A DNA stretch of 36,837 bases from an uncultured Lachnospiraceae bacterium (GTDB taxonomy: Bacteria > Bacillota > Clostridia > Lachnospirales > Lachnospiraceae), in the NCBI GenBank assembly GCA_947588845.1, contig CANQAR010000039.1, forward strand, positions 1 to 36,837. Reading direction: 5' to 3'. The position numbers and the translations under genes were made by a program. The notes under the pieces are model-generated. The model saw nothing but the letters and a program-made list of their open reading frames with translations, searched no databases and was not told the DNA's origin. Below, one piece after another: positions 1-6,837 of the stretch. Numbering within the stretch: the stretch's first letter is position 1; every line of letters begins with the position of its first letter.

Positions 1-1436
1 GCGGATTTGTTCCACTTCAGCTCAATCACCAGCGCGGGCATCACCGAATCTCTTCTTGGCAAATATACAACATCCGCATAACCGCTCCCAGACGGAAGCT
101 CCTCAAACAGCAGGTACTCATTTTCGCAGCTGAAATATGCTCTCTTAATGACGCTGCGCAGAGCCTGTTCATTATTATAATACAAAGGTGATTCTTCCAT
201 ATGGATTTTCTCAATCTGTTCTGCCACAGCTTCCTCATCCATGTGAATCGTATTCAGCAGAAGCCGATCGCTTTCCAGCACTCTTTTTATTATATCATCA
301 TGTTTTACTTCCCTGACTGTCTTTGCAAATTCCATGCGTATCTCTTCGTTTGGTATTCGTGCCTGCCCTGTCTCTTCATCATATGCCAGATAACCCAGAT
401 GAATCAGCAGCGTCAGCACATCATCCCTGCTCTTAAATGTCACAAGATCATTTGCAAACCTGCCGGGATCAACTTTTATCTCCACTCCCCCGATCAGCTC
501 CGCAACTGTCCTGGATAACCCGTCAAAATCAAGACTGATATATTCCATCAGGCTCTCCGCAGCAGACGTCTCAGTCCAATAAGAGTCAAAATCATCATTG
601 CGTATCGCTTCCATAACAGAATTGGGATTGTATACAGAACCCGTACCCTTAAATGTGTAACCGTCGTAATACTGCTTCATTTTTGCAAAATCACTGCCAT
701 GATCACCGCATAACTTTTTTACCTCATCTTCCGTAAAGCCGACATAACGGCCAAACTTCCTGGGTTTGATCATCGTAAATTCTTTAAAATCAGAGATCGC
801 GGACTGTGATCCGTCTTTTTTGATCGGAAGAATGCCAGTCATATACACAGCAGCAAATATTTTTGCAGTCACACCGCTGTTTTTAAACAAAGAACGCAAA
901 AATTCCAGATACTCCTTCTGAATATCCGGTTCTTTTATTTCCCGGATCGGTGCGTCCCACTCATCGATAATCATAATAAATTTATTTTTTGCAAGCGCCG
1001 CCGCATCAGCCAGCGTTCCAAAAAAAGCCTCCTGAGGCCTCAATCCGGGATATTCCACAGTCAGTTCTGCCGTTATATTCCGGATGATAAACGGGACAAT
1101 ACCGCTTTTTCGAGCTGTTCCAAGAATTCCTGTCATATCAAGATAAATCACATCATAACTGTTCAGGTATCTGGCATACGTTCCATTAAATTTCTCGTTT
1201 ACCGCTATCTCCAGATCATCAAACAATGCGGATGAATCGCAGGATTTATCGTAATAAGCACACAACATCTGCGCCGCATAGGATTTTCCAAAACGACGCG
1301 GCCTGCTCACACAGGTAAGCTTCTGTCTGGTTCCGATCGTCTGATTGATCAGGCCGATCAGCCCCGTCTTATCCACATAAGCGCTGTTTCTGATTTCTGC
1401 AAATCCGCTGTTTCCCGGATTTAAATAGATCCCCAT
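1..1436 (-). CDS. AAA-ATPase-like / PD-(D/E)XK nuclease protein (3' end cut by window)
   Basis: This gene starts at the ATG at 1436 behind a purine-rich site (GGGGAAGG) and runs off the left edge, giving 478 visible residues. The N-terminus has a P-loop (SRPRRFGKS, residues about 44-52) and a Walker B (MIIDEWDAP, D158/E159), as in the AAA-ATPase-like family PF09820. The end of the visible part carries a PD-(D/E)XK nuclease signature, ADVVYLP then VIELKW (D455, E472, K474), as in DUF1703 (PF08011). The pairing is common in multicopy form in Clostridia and Bacteroides. Its role is not established; a mobile-element or defence function is only suggested by the ATPase plus nuclease architecture. 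The frame is open over the whole stretch, so it looks intact except for the missing last residues. Confidence 0.9.
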   Translation of the reverse strand, partial: MGIYLNPGNSGFAEIRNSAYVDKTGLIGLINQTIGTRQKLTCVSRPRRFGKSYAAQMLCAYYDKSCDSSALFDDLEIAVNEKFNGTYARYLNSYDVIYLDMTGILGTARKSGIVPFIIRNITAELTVEYPGLRPQEAFFGTLADAAALAKNKFIMIIDEWDAPIREIKEPDIQKEYLEFLRSLFKNSGVTAKIFAAVYMTGILPIKKDGSQSAISDFKEFTMIKPRKFGRYVGFTEDEVKKLCGDHGSDFAKMKQYYDGYTFKGTGSVYNPNSVMEAIRNDDFDSYWTETSAAESLMEYISLDFDGLSRTVAELIGGVEIKVDPGRFANDLVTFKSRDDVLTLLIHLGYLAYDEETGQARIPNEEIRMEFAKTVREVKHDDIIKRVLESDRLLLNTIHMDEEAVAEQIEKIHMEESPLYYNNEQALRSVIKRAYFSCENEYLLFEELPSGSGYADVVYLPRRDSVMPALVIELKWNKS

Positions 1437-1516
1437 CGTTTTCCTTCCCCTCTTTCAGATTCAATCCTGTAAATTTACTATATCATCAGGCAGCTACAAC
1501 ATTCTTCCATACATTC

Positions 1517-1603
1517 TTATTTCACATCAAATTTAACCAGATCCACATCCTTCTTTTGAATGAACTGATTTAAGTACACAGGGCGATCGATAAGTTCCGT
1601 CAT
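1517..1603 (-). pseudogene. N-terminal stub of an AAA-family ATP-binding protein
   Basis: A 28-codon minus-strand frame reads MTELIDRPVYLNQFIQKKDV and continues to DLVKFDVK before a TAA. It resembles the first residues of DUF4143-type AAA ATPases, which typically start with a short 'R-P-x-Y-L' segment and 'NKDVDLVKIVTGIRRCGKS'. Here the frame stops where the P-loop should begin. I read it as the leftover start of a deleted gene. The assignment rests on a short motif remembered from the family. Confidence 0.45.
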
Positions 1604-1864
1604 GGCAAACCTCTTCGTTTTTTAGTCATATTATACTTGAAAATCGGAAAATTCAATAGTTTCTGACTTACAAGTCAAAAACTTTTAAAAACGCAAATGT
1701 TTTGGACATTTGTTTAGTCTTTTCATCCTCTGGATCCGGTAAACCGCCTGTCATCTCAAAACTCACTCCGTGAAAGTGTGAACCAATATCACTAAGTTAA
1801 GCGATCCCGGACGCCCTGCCCCCTTTGCGGCTGTTAACTAACTGACATTAGTCCACAAATAAAG

Positions 1865-1893
1865 TTGCTTTTTGGAAAACAGTCCGGTATAAT
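1865..1893 (+). promoter_or_regulatory. Sigma-A-type promoter of the M20 peptidase gene
   Basis: TTGCTT (1865-1870) is followed after exactly 17 bp by a perfect TATAAT (1888-1893). It lies about 90 bp upstream of the peptidase start on the same strand, leaving a leader of about 80 nt. Confidence 0.65.
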
Positions 1894-1979
1894 GCAGAAA
1901 ATGATGACAGCAGGCGGCGCGATATGCCGCAGAGCAGACCTGTTTCGAACATGAAACGTTTAAAAGGAAGGAGTACTTT

Positions 1980-3137
1980 ATGTCATTACCTGGAACTGTC
2001 TTATCTTATATCAGGCAGCATGAGGAAGAGGCTTTTGACCTGCTCCTTAGGCTGGCCAAAATCCCGGCTCCCTCTAATCATGAAGAAAAGAGAGCAGCTT
2101 TCTGCAGAGAATGGCTGGAAAAGCAGGGAGCGCAGGGCGTTTACATTGACAGCGCGCTGAATGTGATCTATCCGGTTGGAGATCTCGCCGGGCCGCTGAC
2201 CGTATTTATGGCCCACAGCGATGTGGTCTTCCCGGATACGGAGGAACTGCCGCTTAAAGTGGAAAATGGGAAAATCTTCTGCCCGGGCATCGGAGATAAT
2301 ACGGCAAATGCGGTGGCTCTTCTTATGGCTGCCAAATATATTGCCAGTTATAACCCTGTCCCGAAGGAGGGCGGGCTTCTTCTGGTAATCGATGCCGGAG
2401 AGGAAGGTCTTGGAAATCTGAAGGGATCCAGGCAGATCATGGAAACCTTCGGGGACCGCGTAAAGGAAGTGATTTGTCTGGACGGGACCTGCCGCAGCTG
2501 CGTGAACGCGGCAGTCGGATCAAATCGATACAGGATCGGTATCTCCACGGAAGGGGGACACTCCTATTCCAAATTTGGAAACCGGAACGCGATCGCGTAT
2601 CTGGCTTCCATGATCACGGAACTTTATACCATAAAGGTTCCCGAAGGAGGGAAGACTACCTTCAATGTAGGCACGATCCAGGGAGGAACTTCCGTCAACA
2701 GTATCGCGCAGCATGCGGAAATGCTCTACGAATTCCGCTCAGATGACCGCGCTTCCTTAAAGATCATGGAACAGCATCTGAATGCTGTGCTGGAACTGTA
2801 CCGGGCGAAAGGTGTAGAAGTCCATGCCGAGCTGATTGGGGAGCGGCCGTGTACCGGAGATGTACCTCCGGAAGCAGAACAGGCGCTGATGGATCGGGCA
2901 GCCGCGGCTGTGAGAGAACATTTCGGCGCAGAACTGAAATTTACTCCGGGTTCCACCGACTGCAATATCCCCCTTTCCATGGGCATTCCATCCGTTGAAC
3001 TTGGCTGTTATGAAGGCGGAGGTTCTCATACCAGAGAAGAATATGTGGAGATTGATTCCCTGCTTCCGGGCCTGAATCTGGCCTTTGATCTGGTACTTGG
3101 TTATTGCAGCAATATATCAGATGGTGATGTCTGCTGA
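1980..3137 (+). CDS. M20-family metallopeptidase
   Basis: A 385-residue cytosolic zinc peptidase of the M20 (peptidase T / succinyl-diaminopimelate desuccinylase-like) family, predicted to hydrolyse small peptides or acylated amino acids. The family metal and catalytic motifs are all there: AHSD (H79, D81), GIGDN (metal-bridging D106) and DAGEEG (catalytic E141, metal ligand E142). A central dimerisation lid follows at about residues 180-290, and the C-terminal region around GSTDCN and GGGSHTREE carries the last metal His. The ATG at 1980 has a strong GGAAGGAG site about 8 nt upstream. It is the only long plus-strand gene in the left half and has its own promoter. The exact substrate cannot be told from sequence. 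Confidence 0.93.
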   Translation: MSLPGTVLSYIRQHEEEAFDLLLRLAKIPAPSNHEEKRAAFCREWLEKQGAQGVYIDSALNVIYPVGDLAGPLTVFMAHSDVVFPDTEELPLKVENGKIFCPGIGDNTANAVALLMAAKYIASYNPVPKEGGLLLVIDAGEEGLGNLKGSRQIMETFGDRVKEVICLDGTCRSCVNAAVGSNRYRIGISTEGGHSYSKFGNRNAIAYLASMITELYTIKVPEGGKTTFNVGTIQGGTSVNSIAQHAEMLYEFRSDDRASLKIMEQHLNAVLELYRAKGVEVHAELIGERPCTGDVPPEAEQALMDRAAAAVREHFGAELKFTPGSTDCNIPLSMGIPSVELGCYEGGGSHTREEYVEIDSLLPGLNLAFDLVLGYCSNISDGDVC

Positions 3138-3158
3138 TGCAGACCCGAATCCCGCGCG

Positions 3159-3180
3159 CAAAACTCGCAAACGAGTTTTG
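3159..3180. repeat. Perfect 9-bp hairpin after the peptidase gene
   Basis: CAAAACTCG and CGAGTTTTG flank a 4-nt CAAA loop, 21 bp after the peptidase stop codon. The right arm ends in TTTTG, so it may act as a weak terminator for the plus strand, although no long U-run follows. Confidence 0.45.
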
Positions 3181-3191
3181 AAAAGGAAATT

Positions 3192-3220
3192 CAGGCAGGA
3201 GGCGTTTTCCCTCCTGCCTG
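3192..3220. terminator. Strong 11-bp GC-rich hairpin between convergent genes
   Basis: CAGGCAGGAGG (3192-3202) pairs perfectly with CCTCCTGCCTG (3210-3220) around a 7-nt loop. It lies between the convergent peptidase and Fic genes, where a transcription end is expected. There is no T-run on either side, so termination would not be classical intrinsic; an mRNA 3'-end stabiliser is also possible. Confidence 0.5.
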
Positions 3221-3273
3221 GTGTACGGTCCACATGCTGCGTCAGCAAAGAAGAAGTAAAAATTAACATCGAG

Positions 3274-4416
3274 TCAAACAATAAAGCGATATTTTCCTTT
3301 CCCGGCTCCTGTTATTCGCTCTGTAAGCGCAAGTTCGTACATCTTACGTATCAGGGCTGTCGCCGGCCGCTCGGTAATCCCCAGCACCTTCACAATGTCC
3401 CCCCGGCCAAATATCTTTTCATTTCCGAATTCCTCATGCAGTCTGGTTATGTTTGCCTTAGTCTTCGATGATACTGATTTTGTCTCAAGGACTGCGGCAA
3501 AATTATTTTCAATAGGCTGTTCAATGGGCTGTTTAATGAGCTGTTTAATGAGCTGTTTCTCATCCGAACAGGCTGAATCCTTCCACGCAATATGAAGATA
3601 CCTGTTCTTAAGCTCATGTTTCTCTCCCATCAGCAGGTTTCGGAGAAAGTTCTCCAGATATGACAAGTCCTCATGTATCCCTGTGCCAAGATCAGAATAA
3701 TTTGCCCTCACAAGCGCATTGCGAAAATACCAGGCATTCTTCGCAAAGACATCATTCGCTGCGTGGAAGCCCAGCGATCGAATATATTTAATAAAGAATA
3801 CGGCAGTCGTGCGGGTATTGCCTTCTCCAAAGATATGGATCTGCCACAGTCTCGATATAAATCGGGCCAGGTGCCTTATAATCTCGCTCATTGAAAGATC
3901 CGCATAGCAAAATTCCTGCTCCGTCCTGAAGTCGTATTCCAGCGTCTCCCGAAGTTCCATTGCACCACCGTACATCACAGATGCACCATCAAGCACCCAT
4001 TCTTTTTTGGAGATGTTGTAGTCCCGTATTTTTCCTGCATGGGAATAGATACCCTGAAACAGCCGTCTGTGAATGGAAATATACTGGACAGGGGAGAACA
4101 CAAAAGAATTTTCCGTAAGAATCTCTGCAATTCTGACGGAAACCTTGTCAGCCTCCTCCGTCCGTTCCGGTTGGTGATGCTTACTTTCTTCATAATAGCT
4201 TTCAATCCGTTTTCTGGCTTCTTCAATGCTGATATTGCCTTCAATGTTGTCTCTGGCCGTATTCAGAAGATACTCGGAAGGCGTGAGCCTGTCTACATCC
4301 TGCAAACCAATAGCCGTCTGCCATGCATACGCCTTATCTGCTCTGTCCGGTTCTCCTAACATAAAATATTCAGCAAAAGGATCTGTATGTTTATCTTCGA
4401 TATGACGTTTTTCCAC
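3274..4416 (-). CDS. Fic-family protein with C-terminal winged helix
   Basis: A 380-residue Fic protein; the family transfers AMP or related groups to protein hydroxyls. The Fic core motif is HIFGEGNTR (H194, F196, E198, G199, N200, R202), matching HxFx(D/E)GNxR, though the last Arg of the canonical HxFxDGNGRxxR is replaced. NIEGN (residues 57-61) resembles the IEGN part of class II inhibitory helices. The C-terminus (about 320-380) looks like a winged helix-turn-helix, so the protein may bind DNA. A run of four 12-bp repeats encodes (Q-[L/P]-I-[K/E])n as a linker. The start is GTG at 4416 behind GGGGGAG. A 155-bp piece of this gene is copied at 18557-18710. No obvious antitoxin is adjacent. 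Confidence 0.88.
   Translation of the reverse strand: MEKRHIEDKHTDPFAEYFMLGEPDRADKAYAWQTAIGLQDVDRLTPSEYLLNTARDNIEGNISIEEARKRIESYYEESKHHQPERTEEADKVSVRIAEILTENSFVFSPVQYISIHRRLFQGIYSHAGKIRDYNISKKEWVLDGASVMYGGAMELRETLEYDFRTEQEFCYADLSMSEIIRHLARFISRLWQIHIFGEGNTRTTAVFFIKYIRSLGFHAANDVFAKNAWYFRNALVRANYSDLGTGIHEDLSYLENFLRNLLMGEKHELKNRYLHIAWKDSACSDEKQLIKQLIKQPIEQPIENNFAAVLETKSVSSKTKANITRLHEEFGNEKIFGRGDIVKVLGITERPATALIRKMYELALTERITGAGKGKYRFIV
3508..3555 (-). repeat. Four tandem 12-bp repeats inside the Fic gene
   Basis: Units of the form TT(C/T)AAT(A/G)(G/A)GCTG occur four times head to tail (3508, 3520, 3532, 3544), and the last two units are identical. The period is a multiple of three, so unit gain or loss would lengthen or shorten the linker before the winged helix without shifting frame. 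Confidence 0.85.
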
Positions 4417-4624
4417 CGATTGATCTCCCCCAGATAAATAACTCTGTCAATATAATAGCATAGGATCTCATTTTTTTCCATAAAAAGCGTTCATCGAAGC
4501 AGCGTGCCATAATATTTTGACTACTCCCGAGTTTGCAACTTTCAGTGCCACGCAATTCTAAAAAGTCTCAAATCCGCAAGCAGCTGATTTCTATATGTAC
4601 GTAACATCCGTACAGTTGAAATAT

Positions 4625-4807
4625 TTATTTCAACACTTTCCACCTCGCGTCACGTTTTGAACCAATCCGTTGAATATATCCTTTTGATACTTTATCTGCA
4701 ATCTCGTCCCTGGATGAATCTGGCTTTTGCTTTAGTATCGCAAGTACCGATATTTCCGTTCCATTCAAAGTGACATCCAAAGTGACACTGGAAATGTCAC
4801 TTTGAAA
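4625..4807 (-). pseudogene. C-terminal winged-helix fragment of an AlbA_2/ATP-binding-type regulator
   Basis: An open minus-strand frame of 60 codons runs from just after a TAG to a TAA and has no start codon. It reads with a VTLDVTLNGTEISVLAILKQ segment and then KPDSSRDEIADKVSKGYIQR, ending in GSKRDARWKVLK. 'VTxxVTxx' linkers followed by a helix-turn-helix are typical of the tail of AlbA_2 (putative DNA-binding) proteins in Clostridia. I interpret it as the leftover 3' end of such a gene. The VT linker codons also form a perfect 10-bp inverted repeat (4778-4787 with 4795-4804). Confidence 0.5.
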
Positions 4808-4837
4808 CTAGGATCTGTATAGAATAAATTTAAACCC

Positions 4838-4948
4838 TTATTCCAACATCTCGTAAGAATAATTAATTCCAGCATCCTTACACAGACTGTCCACTCTTTT
4901 GAATCCATTGTCAAACTATCTACTGAACTTGATTTCATATACTTCCAT
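4838..4948 (-). pseudogene. Possible short gene remnant with an in-frame stop
   Basis: Read on the minus strand from an ATG at 4948, the frame gives MEVYEIKFSR, a TAG stop, then FDNGFKRVDSLCKDAGINYS and YEMLE before a TAA. The balanced composition on both sides of the stop suggests a small decayed gene. I do not recognise the family, and chance cannot be excluded. Confidence 0.25.
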
Positions 4949-4971
4949 ATCTCTTCTTAAACTTCTTCAGA

Positions 4972-6780
4972 TTACGACGTATACAAATAATAAATAGGAT
5001 ATTCTTTTATAAATTCCTGTGTTTCCTTATTCATTTTTTCAAATTCCTGCTTTGCTCTGTCTTTATCTTCCAGCAACACGTTCGCCCCAAAACATATTTG
5101 CGAATCAGAATCTGCAGCGATCTCTTTTAATTCCTGGATGTCCTGCTCCGTAAGGATTTCTCTACGTTTTTTTAATTGTAAGATATTGATTATAAAACAC
5201 GATTTATTCTTCTCTAATTCCTTTATTTTATCAAATTGGTATTGCGCCAATTCCAATGCTTTGCAGTCTTTATTCTCATCAAAAATGGAAATTAATTTTA
5301 ATGCAGCTCGATTTAAATATTCTGCAGTGTATTTATTGACATCTGCACCATCTATCTGTTCTTTTAACCATTCATAATCATAGCGGTAAAGATTTTTAAT
5401 GACATGCGTATCCACATGTTCAAAAAGTGGAACTTTAAAATATTTTCCCTTTTCATCTAATGTTCCTATTCTGAAAGTTTTTGTATAGATAGCGTTATAT
5501 AAATCATTCTCCTCATCATTATCGTGTCGACTTATAATGACGGGAACATACTTATCACCGAGCATCCAGTTGTATATATGAAATTTTTCTGTCAAAAGAC
5601 TATTTTTTAATCCTTTTTTTACACGCACCAAGTCGGCTAACTGCCTCAATTCTTTTTCGTCCGTATCATTTAATGATTTATCAAAATCTAACTCTATCAT
5701 GGAAAGAACATCATCTAAATCCAAATAAAAATTCAATTCTCTCTCAAGTTCTTCTGGCATTGTCGGATTCATATATGAAAAAATAGCATTGTTGATTTTA
5801 AACGCTGTAGACTTCATAACTCTCAATAAAAATTCAGCATCCCGTCTTAATTCTTTAATACCTGTCTTACTTTTGAAATTAAGTTTTCCATTACTTAAAT
5901 CAATCCGCAAATTGGGACTGGGAAGTAAGGCAATCTCGCCATCTGATGTTCCCTCTACTTCATATTTCTCATAATACAGAGTGTCCTCTATAGAAATAGA
6001 TTGTTCTACATTTTTTCGCATAATGAACTTTGCATCTTTTGCCCATTCTATAGGTCTTTCATAAGGATTTCCTTCTGTTTTTCCATAAAGACATATATCC
6101 CCAGAGGCAAATCTTCTTAAAATATCAAGTTCACTATCAGTTCCAGCTACAGTAGCTGAAATTGATTTGACCTTATCCAGATCTTTGAGCATAATCATAT
6201 CTTTTACAAGAGCTACTTCCCCTGTTCCCTGTTTCCTTCTTTCAATGCTAAATTGTTTCACAATTTTGTACAAAACATTCGCATCATTTTCCAGCTTTGT
6301 AAAAGTAATACTTAGGGTAGGATTTTTCGGCCGTATCTTCTTTTTTGCAAGCTTTTCTTCTTTTTCATCAATGTATTTTTTTAACACAGATGGATACAAA
6401 GATGCGTAAAACACTTCCTTATCTTTGCCATCAGGAGACATAAATATTTCAAAATATATAACACCACCTCCTTTGGAATAAATCTTCAAATCAATCAAAT
6501 CAACAGAATATGTTATTCTCTTCCGCCCTAAATACTCCCGTTTCCCACTTCTATTTCTCATCGGATCATCGATGTGACCCTTTATCTGAACCCGTACTTC
6601 ATCATCAAAATTAGTTTTATCAATATTTCCTTCATTGTCTTTAAATATCAGGATAGAACCATCCCAGCTCATTTCCTTATCCAAAGAATTAAATTGATAT
6701 GTCATTGTATTATGGGCATCTATTATGTTTTCCAAGACATTCAATGCTCTGTTCTCTATTTTGGGACTCGGTACAGTCAT
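4972..6780 (-). CDS. DUF4365-like (restriction-nuclease fold) protein at the end of the type I RM operon
   Basis: A long, visibly AT-rich gene with no firmly recognised family. The N-terminal 150 residues fit the DUF4365 pattern: a conserved Asp (WDGSILIF), then VRVQIKG as a QxK-type PD-(D/E)XK half-motif, then a strand-rich stretch (VIYFEIFMS, VFYASLYP). Residues about 300-600 are helical and repeat-like, possibly TPR-like. Two starts are possible. ATG at 6780 (602 residues) has AGGAGG 10 nt upstream and is preferred. ATG at 6810 (612 residues) has a weaker GAGGGA. It follows hsdR by 27-57 bp with no terminator between, so it is probably the last gene of the restriction operon. An accessory nuclease or a guard of HsdR are both conceivable. 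No membrane segment or signal peptide is seen. Confidence 0.7.
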   Translation of the reverse strand: MTVPSPKIENRALNVLENIIDAHNTMTYQFNSLDKEMSWDGSILIFKDNEGNIDKTNFDDEVRVQIKGHIDDPMRNRSGKREYLGRKRITYSVDLIDLKIYSKGGGVIYFEIFMSPDGKDKEVFYASLYPSVLKKYIDEKEEKLAKKKIRPKNPTLSITFTKLENDANVLYKIVKQFSIERRKQGTGEVALVKDMIMLKDLDKVKSISATVAGTDSELDILRRFASGDICLYGKTEGNPYERPIEWAKDAKFIMRKNVEQSISIEDTLYYEKYEVEGTSDGEIALLPSPNLRIDLSNGKLNFKSKTGIKELRRDAEFLLRVMKSTAFKINNAIFSYMNPTMPEELERELNFYLDLDDVLSMIELDFDKSLNDTDEKELRQLADLVRVKKGLKNSLLTEKFHIYNWMLGDKYVPVIISRHDNDEENDLYNAIYTKTFRIGTLDEKGKYFKVPLFEHVDTHVIKNLYRYDYEWLKEQIDGADVNKYTAEYLNRAALKLISIFDENKDCKALELAQYQFDKIKELEKNKSCFIINILQLKKRREILTEQDIQELKEIAADSDSQICFGANVLLEDKDRAKQEFEKMNKETQEFIKEYPIYYLYTS

Positions 6781-6837
6781 AACTTTAAGACCTCCTGACA
6801 CTGAAAACATTAAAATCCCTCAATAACTCCCAAGGCC

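Larger units (their letters stand above)
1437..1979. other. Intergenic region between divergent genes
   Basis: This gap separates the leftward ATPase/nuclease gene from the rightward peptidase gene. It holds the AAA stub (1517-1603) and the peptidase promoter (1865-1893). The rest (about 1620-1860) shows no convincing gene, RNA or repeat. Confidence 0.6.
4417..4971. other. Gene-poor stretch with decayed gene ends
   Basis: Between the Fic gene and the 612-residue protein there is no intact gene. Two minus-strand remnants are described separately (4625-4807 and 4838-4948). The rest is AT-rich; no terminator was seen at the downstream end of the restriction operon. Confidence 0.6.

Noticed and set aside
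3508-3555. Possible short CRISPR or tandem repeat array
   Set aside because: Units are 12 bp without spacers and encode an in-frame protein linker.
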